Below, in pieces: positions 6,174-13,873 of a DNA stretch of 13,873 bases (the stretch's first letter is position 1; each line of letters starts with the position of its first letter). Below the pieces are notes generated by a model, which did not search any database, was not told the DNA's origin, and saw nothing but the letters and a program-made list of their open reading frames with translations. Source of the stretch: Cycloclasticus sp. (lineage in GTDB: Bacteria; Pseudomonadota; Gammaproteobacteria; Methylococcales; Cycloclasticaceae); the NCBI GenBank assembly GCA_018066825.1, contig JAGPVU010000121.1, positions 1-13,873 on the forward strand, in the 5' to 3' direction. A program made the translations under genes and the position numbers.

Positions 6174-9140
6174 TCAACACTGCTTACCATCGAGATCTAA
6201 CAAACTACTCATTGGCTTGGGGGTGTCTAAGTAGAACCCCTGGCCATAATCGACACCAATTTCATTGAGTTTGAGTAGAACTTCTTTACTTTCAACGAAT
6301 TCCCCCACCGTTTTTTTGCCCATGATATGGGCGATTTCATTGATCGACTTGACCATAACCAAGTCTAATTCGTCGTCGATCATGTTTTTGATAAATTGAC
6401 CGTCAATTTTTAAAATATCGGCCGGTAATTTTTTCAAGTATTCGTAGGACGAAAGGCCAGAACCAAAGTCGTCTAAGGCGATTAAGCAACCCAGCTCCCG
6501 TACCTTGTACAGAAAGGCTAAACCAAATTCAGGGTTGGTAATGGCAGCTGTTTCGGTTATTTCAAAACATATTTTATTAGCCGGTATGCCTGCTTTTTCT
6601 ATCGCTGCTTTAATCACCTCAAAGCTAGACTCTTGGCTAATGGTTTGTCCCGATAGGTTAATACTAAACCAATTGTACTTATGCTGAATAGTGGCCATGG
6701 AGGCGATGGCGCTTTTTATTACCCAATGGTCTATTTGATGCATTAATTTATAACGCTCAGCGGGGGGTAAAAACACATTGGGCGGTATTATATTGCCTTT
6801 GCCATCGGTCATTCGCACGAGCACCTCATAATTACATAGTGCACATGAGGTTTCATTTGTAGCGCTGTCGGTAGTGCAGATCTTCTGCACATAACAGATG
6901 AATTGATTTGTTTTAAGTGCCTCGTGAATTTGACTGACGATATTGTTTTGCTGCAAACGTAATAAAACCGCTTGATCGGCACTAGTATGAAAATGAATGC
7001 GATTGCGTCCTTGTTCTTTTGCTAAATAACAAGAGGTGTCGGCCAGCCTTAATGCCTCCTCATACGAGGTAATTGATTCATCTAATAAGACTGCACCGAT
7101 ACTGACACCGATTTTGTATTCCTTTTCATCCCATAAAAACACAAACTTATCGACCTGACGCCTTAAATGATCGCCAATTTTATGCACGATTTCAGGTTGA
7201 CAGTTTTTTAGTAAAATACAAAATTCATCGCCACCGACGCGCGCTAAAATATCAGCTGAACGCAGGTGTTGTGCTAATAGTTCGCTAATTTGAATCAAGG
7301 CAATGTCGCCAGCACTATGACCGCAGCTATCGTTAATTATTTTAAAACGATCTAGGTCAAGATACAGTAAGGCATGGATTTCATGGGTTTCTTTAAATTC
7401 TGTAATCGCATGGCTAAGTTTATCATCAAAACCACGCCGGTTGACCAGCTTGGTCAGTGGGTCGTGTGTTGCCTCAAAGCTTAAACGACTAGTTAATTTA
7501 AGCTTTTCGGTCATGTCTTTAAAGTACCAAACCCGGCCTTGCACGATACCTTGGTGAATAAGCGGAAACGACGACATATCTAACACACTGCCATTTTTTA
7601 GATAAATTAATGCGGCTGATTTAACGTCGGAGGTGGGCGATAAGGAGGTGACAATATGGCCAATTTCTTCAGCATTAGTCATCAGAGGTAGACCTGCTTG
7701 AAGTGCTTGTTGGGTTTTTATGTGGCCTGTTTTAGTGAGTCGTTTTGGGATGTTAAAAGTTTTTGTGAAAGTCTGGTTTACCGTGATCACTTCTCTGTTA
7801 ACGTTTTCGACTAACATACCGTCATCGGAGGCTTCCATTATGGCATGCTGGATATCTAAAGAAGATTGTAGTGCTTTGGTTGAATTTACCTTTTCTGTAA
7901 TATCCTTAAAATACCAAACGCGGCCTTGAATGGCGTTTTGATATACCAGTGGAAAGGAGCTTAGCTCTATCGTTGATCCACTTTTTAGATAAATTTCAAT
8001 AAAAGCTTTTTCTGAGTCTATCGCCATCTTGCTGACTAATGAATTAATAACTTCCGCGTTCTCAACGGCTAGTAAACAGGGTTCAAGTAGTTGAAAAGTG
8101 CTACGGTCTAATGCTGAAGTAACCGTTTGATTTAGTTTAAAATAAGTTAAAAAATTTTCATTAAGCGCAATGACTTTTCGATTGACATCTTCAACCACAA
8201 TACCGTCTTCAGAAGCCTCCATAATGGCTTGCTTAATACCTAAAGAATTTTCTAAAGCATTTTTTGTGGCAACTTCAGTTGTAATGTCTTTGCAGGCGAT
8301 AAGGTAGTGTTTTTTTCCAAAAAAATGAATAATAGTGCCGGTGTTTTCAATTACTAGAATCGCACCATCACCACGTTTTTTATGTACCGATGCAGAGGCT
8401 TTGCCAGTATTTAATACAGTGTCAAAAAAAGCATCATATTTATCGTGGTCTGATTTCTTGAAATATTGCTTGGCTGAACTATGGATAATTTTTTCTAGTG
8501 GACGTTCGTTAAGCTGTAAGTATTTTTCATTGGCATAGATGATTTGCCTATCCATATTGTAAATAACTTGGGCTAGAGGGCTATGATCAATGATTTCAGT
8601 ATTCGATTCTAAATTACTTAATAGATGCGGAATATTGAATAATAATTCAAGTATTGGCTTAATGAGTAGGGCAATAGCAGATAATAATTTTATTTCTTTT
8701 TTAGTCCACGCGTGTGGTGTTTCACAATGATGCAAGCCTATTGCCGCTGCACCATTTTGCTGTTGGTTGAAAGTAACTTTACAGGCTAATTGAGCTTTGA
8801 TATTGAAAATAGCGTAGTCATTAGTTAAGCCGAGCGCCTCTAAGGTATCCAAATTGAAGGCAACGGGCTGATCGGTGCAGTCCAATAGCTCACAAATATG
8901 TTGCAAAACAGGAGCGGCGGCATCATATGACTTGATGCGGCTAACCCCCGGGTGTAACTCACTCGTTGATTCTAACGGGATAATTCGATCTTTAATTTTT
9001 GGATTGCAGGGGTACAGCAGCCAACAGCGGTCAGCAGAAAAAGTCTCACGCACTATGTCCATAACCATTTTTAGTCGATGGTACTCAGGAATAGGCAAGC
9101 CAAGCGCAGACTTAATATTCTTTAGAACAAGTTTTTGCAT
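6174..9140 (-). CDS. GAF-PAS-PAS-PAS-GGDEF-EAL cyclic-di-GMP protein
   Basis: A 988-residue hybrid signalling protein that may make and/or break down cyclic di-GMP. An N-terminal GAF-like region (about 15-170) is followed by a first PAS domain (about 180-295) and two PAS domains that are copies of each other (about 301-420 and 430-548). GGDEF (about 550-720) has the signature GGDEF at 636-640 and an RxxD inhibitory site (R627-D630) at the usual 5-residue distance. EAL (about 735-980) keeps the motif as E772-V-L, plus N828, E860, D890-D891, K911, E947/E950 and Q967, so both activities look possible. No transmembrane segment is evident, so it is a cytoplasmic sensor. The ATG at 9140 has no obvious Shine-Dalgarno sequence; Met24/Met26 are alternative starts but have none either. 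It converges on the DUF3501 gene with 1 bp between stops. The input signal is unknown. Confidence 0.95.
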   Translation of the reverse strand: MQKLVLKNIKSALGLPIPEYHRLKMVMDIVRETFSADRCWLLYPCNPKIKDRIIPLESTSELHPGVSRIKSYDAAAPVLQHICELLDCTDQPVAFNLDTLEALGLTNDYAIFNIKAQLACKVTFNQQQNGAAAIGLHHCETPHAWTKKEIKLLSAIALLIKPILELLFNIPHLLSNLESNTEIIDHSPLAQVIYNMDRQIIYANEKYLQLNERPLEKIIHSSAKQYFKKSDHDKYDAFFDTVLNTGKASASVHKKRGDGAILVIENTGTIIHFFGKKHYLIACKDITTEVATKNALENSLGIKQAIMEASEDGIVVEDVNRKVIALNENFLTYFKLNQTVTSALDRSTFQLLEPCLLAVENAEVINSLVSKMAIDSEKAFIEIYLKSGSTIELSSFPLVYQNAIQGRVWYFKDITEKVNSTKALQSSLDIQHAIMEASDDGMLVENVNREVITVNQTFTKTFNIPKRLTKTGHIKTQQALQAGLPLMTNAEEIGHIVTSLSPTSDVKSAALIYLKNGSVLDMSSFPLIHQGIVQGRVWYFKDMTEKLKLTSRLSFEATHDPLTKLVNRRGFDDKLSHAITEFKETHEIHALLYLDLDRFKIINDSCGHSAGDIALIQISELLAQHLRSADILARVGGDEFCILLKNCQPEIVHKIGDHLRRQVDKFVFLWDEKEYKIGVSIGAVLLDESITSYEEALRLADTSCYLAKEQGRNRIHFHTSADQAVLLRLQQNNIVSQIHEALKTNQFICYVQKICTTDSATNETSCALCNYEVLVRMTDGKGNIIPPNVFLPPAERYKLMHQIDHWVIKSAIASMATIQHKYNWFSINLSGQTISQESSFEVIKAAIEKAGIPANKICFEITETAAITNPEFGLAFLYKVRELGCLIALDDFGSGLSSYEYLKKLPADILKIDGQFIKNMIDDELDLVMVKSINEIAHIMGKKTVGEFVESKEVLLKLNEIGVDYGQGFYLDTPKPMSSLLDLDGKQC

Positions 9141-9171
9141 TTACACAAGTTGTTTGTTGCAGTTAGTCCTA

Positions 9172-9199
9172 ATACTAGTCTTAAACGCGTGCTTTACAA
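9172..9199 (-). promoter_or_regulatory. Weak candidate promoter for the GGDEF-EAL gene
   Basis: On the minus strand TTGTAA (9199-9194) and TAGTAT (9177-9172) are separated by 16 bp; each matches consensus at 4 of 6 positions. The start point would lie about 25 nt before the ATG. This is the best element I can see in this half of the 187-bp gap, but it is not strong. Confidence 0.3.
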
Positions 9200-9242
9200 G
9201 TTTTTGGCGACTTATTTTAAGCTTTATTAATAGGAACAGGAG

Positions 9243-9271
9243 TTGTAGGCTAGGTATTAAATCGTTAGAAT
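9243..9271 (+). promoter_or_regulatory. Candidate promoter for parE-parC
   Basis: TTGTAG (9243-9248), a 17-bp spacer and TAGAAT (9266-9271; 5 of 6 to the -10 consensus) lie upstream of parE. Transcription would start near 9278, giving a leader of about 50 nt. The -35 matches at only 3 of 6 positions. Confidence 0.42.
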
Positions 9272-9327
9272 TCAGCGATCAAAATAATCCCTAATAGCAC
9301 GTTAACCTTAACCCTGATTTTGCTGAT

Positions 9328-11214
9328 ATGACTAACCAATACGATGCCTCCGATATTGAGGTGCTAACGGGCCTTGATCCTGTAAAGAAAAGGCCGGGTA
9401 TGTACACTGATACGGTCCGCCCCAACCACTTGGTTCAAGAGGTTTTGGATAACAGCGTTGATGAGGCCATTGCCGGGTTTGCCAAGCAAATTGAGGTGAC
9501 AGTGCTTAAGGATGGTTCGGTAAAGGTTGAGGATGATGGCCGGGGTATGCCAGTGGACATTCACCCGCAACACGGAGTACCGGGTATTGAGTTGATATTG
9601 TCGCGTTTACACGCGGGTGGTAAATTTTCGAATAAAAACTATCAGTTTTCTGGTGGTTTACACGGTGTCGGTATTTCAGTGGTTAATGCTTTGGCGAGCC
9701 GTTTAGACGTTGAAGTGAAACGGGCGGGTATGCGTTGGCATATGGCGTTTGAAAATGGTGACAAAGTTGTCGATCTTCATGAAATCGGTAGCGTGGGGCA
9801 AAAAAACACCGGCACGCTCGTGCACTTTAAGCCCAATCCAATTTATTTTGATTCGGCTACCATTTCATTAACTAAATTAAAGCATGTGTTACGCGCCAAA
9901 GCGGTATTGTGCCCGGGTTTGCGTATTAGCTTGAACGATGAGGTTAATGCAGAACAAACTGAATGGTATTACGAAAACGGGTTAAGTGACTATTTACTCA
10001 GTCAATTGGAGCATTTGACTTTATTACCTGCCGACGGTTTTATATCGGGCGCCAGTAGCGAAAGGGAATCGGTTGAATGGGCGATTGCTTGGTCAAGCGA
10101 CGCCGGCGAAGGTATCGCTGAAAGTTACGTTAATCTAGTGCCAACAGCACAAGGCGGTACACACGTTAATGGTTTGCGTACCGGACTAACAGAAGCGATA
10201 CGCGAGTTTTGTGAATTTCAATCGTTGCTGCCCAGAGGGGTAAAGATCACACCTGATGACGTTTGGGAGCGTTGCCACTATGTGTTGTCGATTAAGCTTG
10301 AAGACCCGCAGTTTTCAGGTCAAACTAAAGAACGACTCACCTCTAGAGAGTGCGCGGCTTTTGTCTCGGGGATCGCTAAAGACAGTTTCAGTTTGTGGTT
10401 AAACCAACACCCTGGCGTTGGCGAAGAAATTGCACAAATTGCCATTCAACGAGCGCTCAATAGACAGCGTGCAGGCAAAAAAGTGATCCGAAAAAAAGTG
10501 ACCAGTGGGCCTGCCTTGCCGGGTAAATTGGCCGATTGTGCGTCGCAAGACTCTGATCGTAGTGAGCTTTTTTTGGTTGAGGGCGATTCTGCTGGTGGTT
10601 CAGCCAAACAAGCGCGAGACCGTGAGTTTCAGGCGATTATGCCGTTACGTGGCAAAATACTGAACACCTGGGAGGTTGAGTCGCTGGATGTGTTGGCCTC
10701 GCAGGAGGTTCACCATATATCAGTCGCCATCGGGGTTGAGCCCGGCTCACCTGATTTAAAATCGTTACGTTATAGTAAAGTCTGCATTTTGGCAGATGCC
10801 GACTCCGATGGTTTACATATTGCGACCCTATTATGTGCGCTGTTTGTACGCCACTTTGCACCCCTAGTAAATGCTGGGCATATATACGTCGCAATGCCGC
10901 CTTTGTACCGAATTGACGTCGGTAAGCAGGTATTTTATGCCTTGGATGATGCCGAAAAAGAGGGGGTTTTAGACAGGATTGCCGCCGAAAAACTCAAAGG
11001 TAAAATTAATGTTCAGCGCTTTAAAGGTTTGGGCGAAATGAACCCAGCGCAATTAAGGGTGACGACCTTGGATCCGGATACCCGCCGATTGGTTCGTCTT
11101 AGTATGCAAGCAGGCGATAACACCTACGAAAAAATGGATATGTTGCTGGCTAAAAAACGGGCGTCAGATCGCAAAACTTGGTTAGAACAAAGCGGTAATT
11201 TGGCCGATATATAA
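9328..11214 (+). CDS. parE: DNA topoisomerase IV subunit B
   Basis: ATPase subunit of topoisomerase IV, which decatenates daughter chromosomes and relaxes supercoils as a ParC2ParE2 complex. The 628 residues match E. coli ParE (630) and are far shorter than gammaproteobacterial GyrB (about 800), which has an inserted domain. The YTDTVRPNHLVQEV opening is ParE-like. GHKL ATPase elements are E38 (catalytic base) and N42, DDGRGM (69-74) and GGLHGVG. The TOPRIM domain has FLVEGDSAGGSA and the metal-binding ADADSDG, followed by RFKGLGEMNP near the C-terminus. The start is the ATG at 9328, although no convincing Shine-Dalgarno sequence precedes it. It lies 12 bp upstream of parC, so the two are surely one operon. 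It is a target of coumarin-type inhibitors in this family. No anomaly is seen. Confidence 0.97.
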   Translation: MTNQYDASDIEVLTGLDPVKKRPGMYTDTVRPNHLVQEVLDNSVDEAIAGFAKQIEVTVLKDGSVKVEDDGRGMPVDIHPQHGVPGIELILSRLHAGGKFSNKNYQFSGGLHGVGISVVNALASRLDVEVKRAGMRWHMAFENGDKVVDLHEIGSVGQKNTGTLVHFKPNPIYFDSATISLTKLKHVLRAKAVLCPGLRISLNDEVNAEQTEWYYENGLSDYLLSQLEHLTLLPADGFISGASSERESVEWAIAWSSDAGEGIAESYVNLVPTAQGGTHVNGLRTGLTEAIREFCEFQSLLPRGVKITPDDVWERCHYVLSIKLEDPQFSGQTKERLTSRECAAFVSGIAKDSFSLWLNQHPGVGEEIAQIAIQRALNRQRAGKKVIRKKVTSGPALPGKLADCASQDSDRSELFLVEGDSAGGSAKQARDREFQAIMPLRGKILNTWEVESLDVLASQEVHHISVAIGVEPGSPDLKSLRYSKVCILADADSDGLHIATLLCALFVRHFAPLVNAGHIYVAMPPLYRIDVGKQVFYALDDAEKEGVLDRIAAEKLKGKINVQRFKGLGEMNPAQLRVTTLDPDTRRLVRLSMQAGDNTYEKMDMLLAKKRASDRKTWLEQSGNLADI

Positions 11215-11226
11215 CAGAGACAAACT

Positions 11227-13461
11227 ATGACCCAACAATTTGAAAATATCGAAACCATCCCACTACAAGAGTTTACTGAAAAAGCGTATTTGGATTATTC
11301 GATGTACGTTATTTTAGATCGTGCTTTGCCGCATATCGCCGATGGTTTAAAACCGGTGCAACGGCGTATTGTTTATGCCATGTCAGAACTCGGTTTATCG
11401 AATAACGCTAAATTTAAAAAATCAGCCCGAACGGTCGGTGATGTCTTAGGTAAATTTCATCCGCACGGCGACTCTGCATGTTATGAGGCGATGGTACACA
11501 TGGCGCAACCGTTCGCTTACCGTTATCCCTTGGTGGACGGGCAGGGCAACTGGGGATCACCTGACGACCCTAAATCGTTTGCCGCAATGCGCTATACCGA
11601 ATCGCGCCTTGCGCCTTATGCGGACAGTTTGCTCAGTGAGTTAGGGCAGGGCACCGTCGATTGGAAGGATAACTTCGACGGCACCTTACAAGAGCCTTGC
11701 TTGTTGCCTGCACGCTTACCGAATTTATTGCTTAATGGGGTAACCGGTATCGCCGTGGGTATGTCGACCGATATTCCGCCGCATAACCTGAATGAAGTGG
11801 CCAGTGCCTGTATACGCCTATTAGACGAGCCGAGTGCTGGCGTGGATGCCCTAATGGAGCACATTAAGGGCCCCGACTTTCCAACCGAAGCTGAAATAAT
11901 TACCTCACGAGAAGATATTCGCAGCTTATATGAAAAAGGTACGGGTGGCCTACGTGCTCGGGCCCGCTATGAAATGGAACAAGGCCAAATTATCGTGACG
12001 GCGTTACCTTTTCAAGTATCGGGCGCCAAGGTGTTAGAGCAAATTGCGGCGCAAATGCAGGCTAAAAAACTACCAATCGTCGAAGATTTACGCGACGAGT
12101 CTGACCACGAGAACCCTACGCGTTTAGTGATTGTGCCCCGATCAAACCGGGTGGATATTGAGCAATTGATGTCGCACTTGTTTGCTACTACCGATTTAGA
12201 ACGTACCTATCGGGTTAACTTTAATGTGATTGGCCTATCGGGTAAACCACAGGTTAAAAACTTAAAAACATTATTAACTGAATGGCTAAGTTATCGCATC
12301 GAGACGGTCAAAAAGCGGCTGGAATATCGCTTAGATAAGGTGAATGATCGTTTGCATATTTTAGACGGGCTATTAATTGCCTATTTAAATATTGATGAAG
12401 TGATCCAAATTATCCGCGAAGAAGACAAGCCGAAAGAAGCGTTGATGTCACGTTTTGGTATTACCGATGTACAGGCTCATGCGATACTTGAAATTAAATT
12501 GCGCCAACTGGCCAAGCTGGAAGAGTTTAAAATTCGTGCTGAACAGCAAGAGTTAAGCGATGAACGTGATGGGTTGGAAAAAATTCTAAACTCTAAGCAA
12601 CGATTGCGTACCTTGGTTAAAAATGAAATTCAGGCCGACGCGGCGCTTTACGGTGACGCACGACGTTCACCAATAGTGAACCGTGACTTGGCACAGGCAT
12701 TGGATGAACGCGCGCTGATTCCTAACGAAGCGATGACCATTGTTATCTCACAAAAAGGCTGGGTTCGTGCAGCGAAAGGGCATGATATAGACCCGATGAG
12801 TTTAGCGTTTCGTTCGGGTGATCATTATCTGGCATCGGCTAAAGGGCGCAGCAATAGTCTGGTGTACTTTTTGGATTCAAATGGACGCGTTTATAACTTG
12901 CCCATCCACGGCTTACCGTCTGCCCGAGGGCAGGGTGAACCGCTGACGGGTAACTTAAAGCCGGCTGCGGGCTCAATGTTCGTAGACGTGATCAGTGGCA
13001 AAGATGAAAGCATAATGTTGGCATCTAGTGCGGGTTATGGTTTTGTTAGCCAAGTTGCCGAGCTAGCAACAAAAAACAAAGCCGGTAAAGCCTTGTTAAG
13101 TTTGCCGCAGGATGCAAGTGTGCTACCGGCCGCCTTATTTGAATCCAATGATGCCTTGGTGGCGGTTGTGACAAAGCAAGGCCGTTTATTAATTTTCCCA
13201 GTAAGTGAAGTGCCTGAATTGGCACGTGGCAAGGGTAATAAGTTAATTCAGATACCGACTAAAGATTTGAAATCGGGTGACGATGGCGTACTCGGCTTCT
13301 GTGTGATGGATGAACAACAATCAATTCGTATTCACGCGGGCAAACGGCATATTAATTTAAAACTGGCTGATTTACAGGCGTATCGTGGCAAGCGCGCGCA
13401 ACGCGGTAATAAATTACCTAGGGGTTATCAAAATCCTGATGCGATCGAGTTGATTTGTTAA
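11227..13461 (+). CDS. parC: DNA topoisomerase IV subunit A
   Basis: DNA cleavage and religation subunit of topoisomerase IV. The 744 residues compare with 752 in E. coli ParC. The winged-helix cleavage domain carries the catalytic tyrosine Y123 in AAMRYTES, equivalent to E. coli Y120. The quinolone-determining region reads HPHGDSACYE with S83 and E87, equivalent to E. coli S80 and E84, i.e. the usual susceptible residues. The TEAEIITSREDIR, QVSGAKVLEQIAAQM and DESDHENPTRLVIVPRSNRVD blocks are typical of ParC. The C-terminal part (about 495-744) is the beta-pinwheel DNA-wrapping domain; I see no intact GyrA box, which supports ParC over GyrA. It begins 12 bp after parE, with a weak purine-rich CAGAGAC ribosome site. 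Its 3' end overlaps the -35 of the putative htpX promoter. Confidence 0.97.
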   Translation: MTQQFENIETIPLQEFTEKAYLDYSMYVILDRALPHIADGLKPVQRRIVYAMSELGLSNNAKFKKSARTVGDVLGKFHPHGDSACYEAMVHMAQPFAYRYPLVDGQGNWGSPDDPKSFAAMRYTESRLAPYADSLLSELGQGTVDWKDNFDGTLQEPCLLPARLPNLLLNGVTGIAVGMSTDIPPHNLNEVASACIRLLDEPSAGVDALMEHIKGPDFPTEAEIITSREDIRSLYEKGTGGLRARARYEMEQGQIIVTALPFQVSGAKVLEQIAAQMQAKKLPIVEDLRDESDHENPTRLVIVPRSNRVDIEQLMSHLFATTDLERTYRVNFNVIGLSGKPQVKNLKTLLTEWLSYRIETVKKRLEYRLDKVNDRLHILDGLLIAYLNIDEVIQIIREEDKPKEALMSRFGITDVQAHAILEIKLRQLAKLEEFKIRAEQQELSDERDGLEKILNSKQRLRTLVKNEIQADAALYGDARRSPIVNRDLAQALDERALIPNEAMTIVISQKGWVRAAKGHDIDPMSLAFRSGDHYLASAKGRSNSLVYFLDSNGRVYNLPIHGLPSARGQGEPLTGNLKPAAGSMFVDVISGKDESIMLASSAGYGFVSQVAELATKNKAGKALLSLPQDASVLPAALFESNDALVAVVTKQGRLLIFPVSEVPELARGKGNKLIQIPTKDLKSGDDGVLGFCVMDEQQSIRIHAGKRHINLKLADLQAYRGKRAQRGNKLPRGYQNPDAIELIC

Positions 13462-13477
13462 TAAACGTCCCCATTTA
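13450..13477 (+). promoter_or_regulatory. Putative sigma-32 (heat-shock) promoter of htpX
   Basis: CCCCATTTA at 13469-13477 matches the known sigma-32 -10 consensus CCCCATNT(A) fully. TTGATT at 13450-13455 matches the TTGAAA -35 element at 4 of 6 positions with a 13-bp spacer, within the accepted range. Transcription would start near 13484, about 25 nt before the htpX ATG. htpX belongs to the heat-shock regulon in E. coli, so location and gene agree. Confidence 0.6.
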
Positions 13478-13508
13478 GACGATGGATTTAATATAACGAG
13501 GTTTACGC

Positions 13509-13873
13509 ATGAAACGAATCTTTTTATTTTTACTCACTAACTTTGCGATTGTTATCGTACTGGGTATTACCTTGCGCTTACTGGGGGTAGATAGCTTGCT
13601 GAGCGACAATGGTAGCGATTTAAATATTAATTCATTGTCTATTTTTGCCGTGGTCTTTGGCATGGGTGGTTCGTTTGTCTCCTTAATGATATCGAAGTGG
13701 TCGGCTAAGCGTATGTCGGGCGCTCAGGTGATAGAACAGGCCACTAATGACACTGAACGATGGTTACTACAAGTGGTTGCTAGACAAGCCGATGCGGCTA
13801 ATATTGGCATGCCAGAAGTCGCTATATTTCCGGCGGCGCAACCGAATGCCTTTGCCACGGGGATGAACAAAAA
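13509..13873 (+). CDS. htpX: Membrane protease HtpX, N-terminal part (3' end outside window)
   Basis: HtpX is an inner-membrane zinc metalloprotease (M48 family) that takes part in quality control of membrane proteins with FtsH. The visible 121 residues match E. coli HtpX closely: the opening MKRIFLFLLTNFAI, the GMGGSFVSLMISKWSAKR block (51-68), ERWLLQVVARQADAANIGMPEVAI, and PNAFATG near the edge. Two hydrophobic segments, about 4-26 and 42-62, are the first two membrane spans. The HExxH zinc motif lies just beyond the edge, so catalytic competence cannot be judged. The start is the ATG at 13509, with GAGG at 13498-13501 seven nt upstream. It lies 47 bp after parC on the same strand and probably has its own heat-shock promoter. 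I see no clear terminator between parC and htpX, so read-through is also possible. Confidence 0.95.
   Translation, partial: MKRIFLFLLTNFAIVIVLGITLRLLGVDSLLSDNGSDLNINSLSIFAVVFGMGGSFVSLMISKWSAKRMSGAQVIEQATNDTERWLLQVVARQADAANIGMPEVAIFPAAQPNAFATGMNK

Noticed and set aside
8875..9294. 139-codon plus-strand frame opposite the start of the GGDEF-EAL gene
   Set aside because: It is mostly antisense to the GAF region and then runs through the intergenic promoter region; there is no family resemblance and no ribosome site.
10637..10894. Minus-strand 85-codon frame inside parE
   Set aside because: Shadow of the TOPRIM coding region; composition is typical of a non-coding frame.
9328..11214. Possibility that this is gyrB rather than parE
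   Set aside because: Length of 628 residues, ParE-type N-terminus and adjacency to a ParC-type subunit all favour topoisomerase IV.
13475..13663. Minus-strand 62-codon frame over the htpX start
   Set aside because: htpX on the plus strand is recognised with confidence, and this frame covers its first membrane spans only as antisense.
1..13873. Search for mobile elements, CRISPR arrays, tRNAs, toxin-antitoxin or phage genes
   Set aside because: No repeat arrays, transposase-like frames, tRNA-like cloverleafs or accessory genes seen by eye; all long frames are explained by core genes or the rubrerythrin cassette.

Overview
The window looks like core chromosome of a gammaproteobacterium. The evidence is the gene order xseB-ispA-dxs, a ParE/ParC pair closely resembling the E. 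coli proteins (628 and 744 residues), and an E. coli-like HtpX. Base composition appears to be in the low-to-mid 40s percent GC. The mix (folE2 after dxs, a rubrerythrin cassette, no mobile elements) would suit an aquatic or marine lineage, possibly near Methylophaga or Cycloclasticus, but that placement is a guess. I see no tRNA, rRNA, CRISPR array, insertion sequence or phage gene.

Layout. (1) Positions 1-3463, minus strand: xseB, ispA, dxs and folE2 (its 3' end is cut by the window edge), read leftward. This is an isoprenoid and cofactor block: Dxs starts the MEP pathway, IspA makes farnesyl diphosphate, XseB is the exonuclease VII small subunit, and FolE2 is the alternative GTP cyclohydrolase. 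A probable extra promoter lies between ispA and dxs. (2) Positions 3464-3655: divergent control region with a good sigma-70-like promoter for the rubrerythrin gene, a perfect 7+1+7 palindrome just after its predicted start point, and a separate 19-bp near-perfect palindrome. (3) Positions 3656-6172, plus strand: a three-gene cassette of a rubrerythrin without a rubredoxin domain, a GlpC/heterodisulfide-reductase-like iron-sulfur protein and a DUF3501 protein. A strong terminator follows the first gene and a hairpin sits between the other two. (4) Positions 6174-9140, minus strand: a large GAF-PAS-PAS-PAS-GGDEF-EAL cyclic-di-GMP protein with apparently intact active sites in both output domains. 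(5) Positions 9328-13461, plus strand: parE and parC, topoisomerase IV, 12 bp apart. (6) From 13509, plus strand: the 5' part of htpX, preceded by a sigma-32-like (heat-shock) promoter overlapping the end of parC.

The least understood system is the rubrerythrin / iron-sulfur protein / DUF3501 cassette. The rubrerythrin keeps all seven diiron ligands but lacks its usual electron-donating rubredoxin domain. The neighbouring protein carries two 4Fe-4S motifs and CCG-type cysteine domains and is a plausible electron carrier for it. The likely role is peroxide or redox-stress defence under a dedicated repressor, but this is inference.
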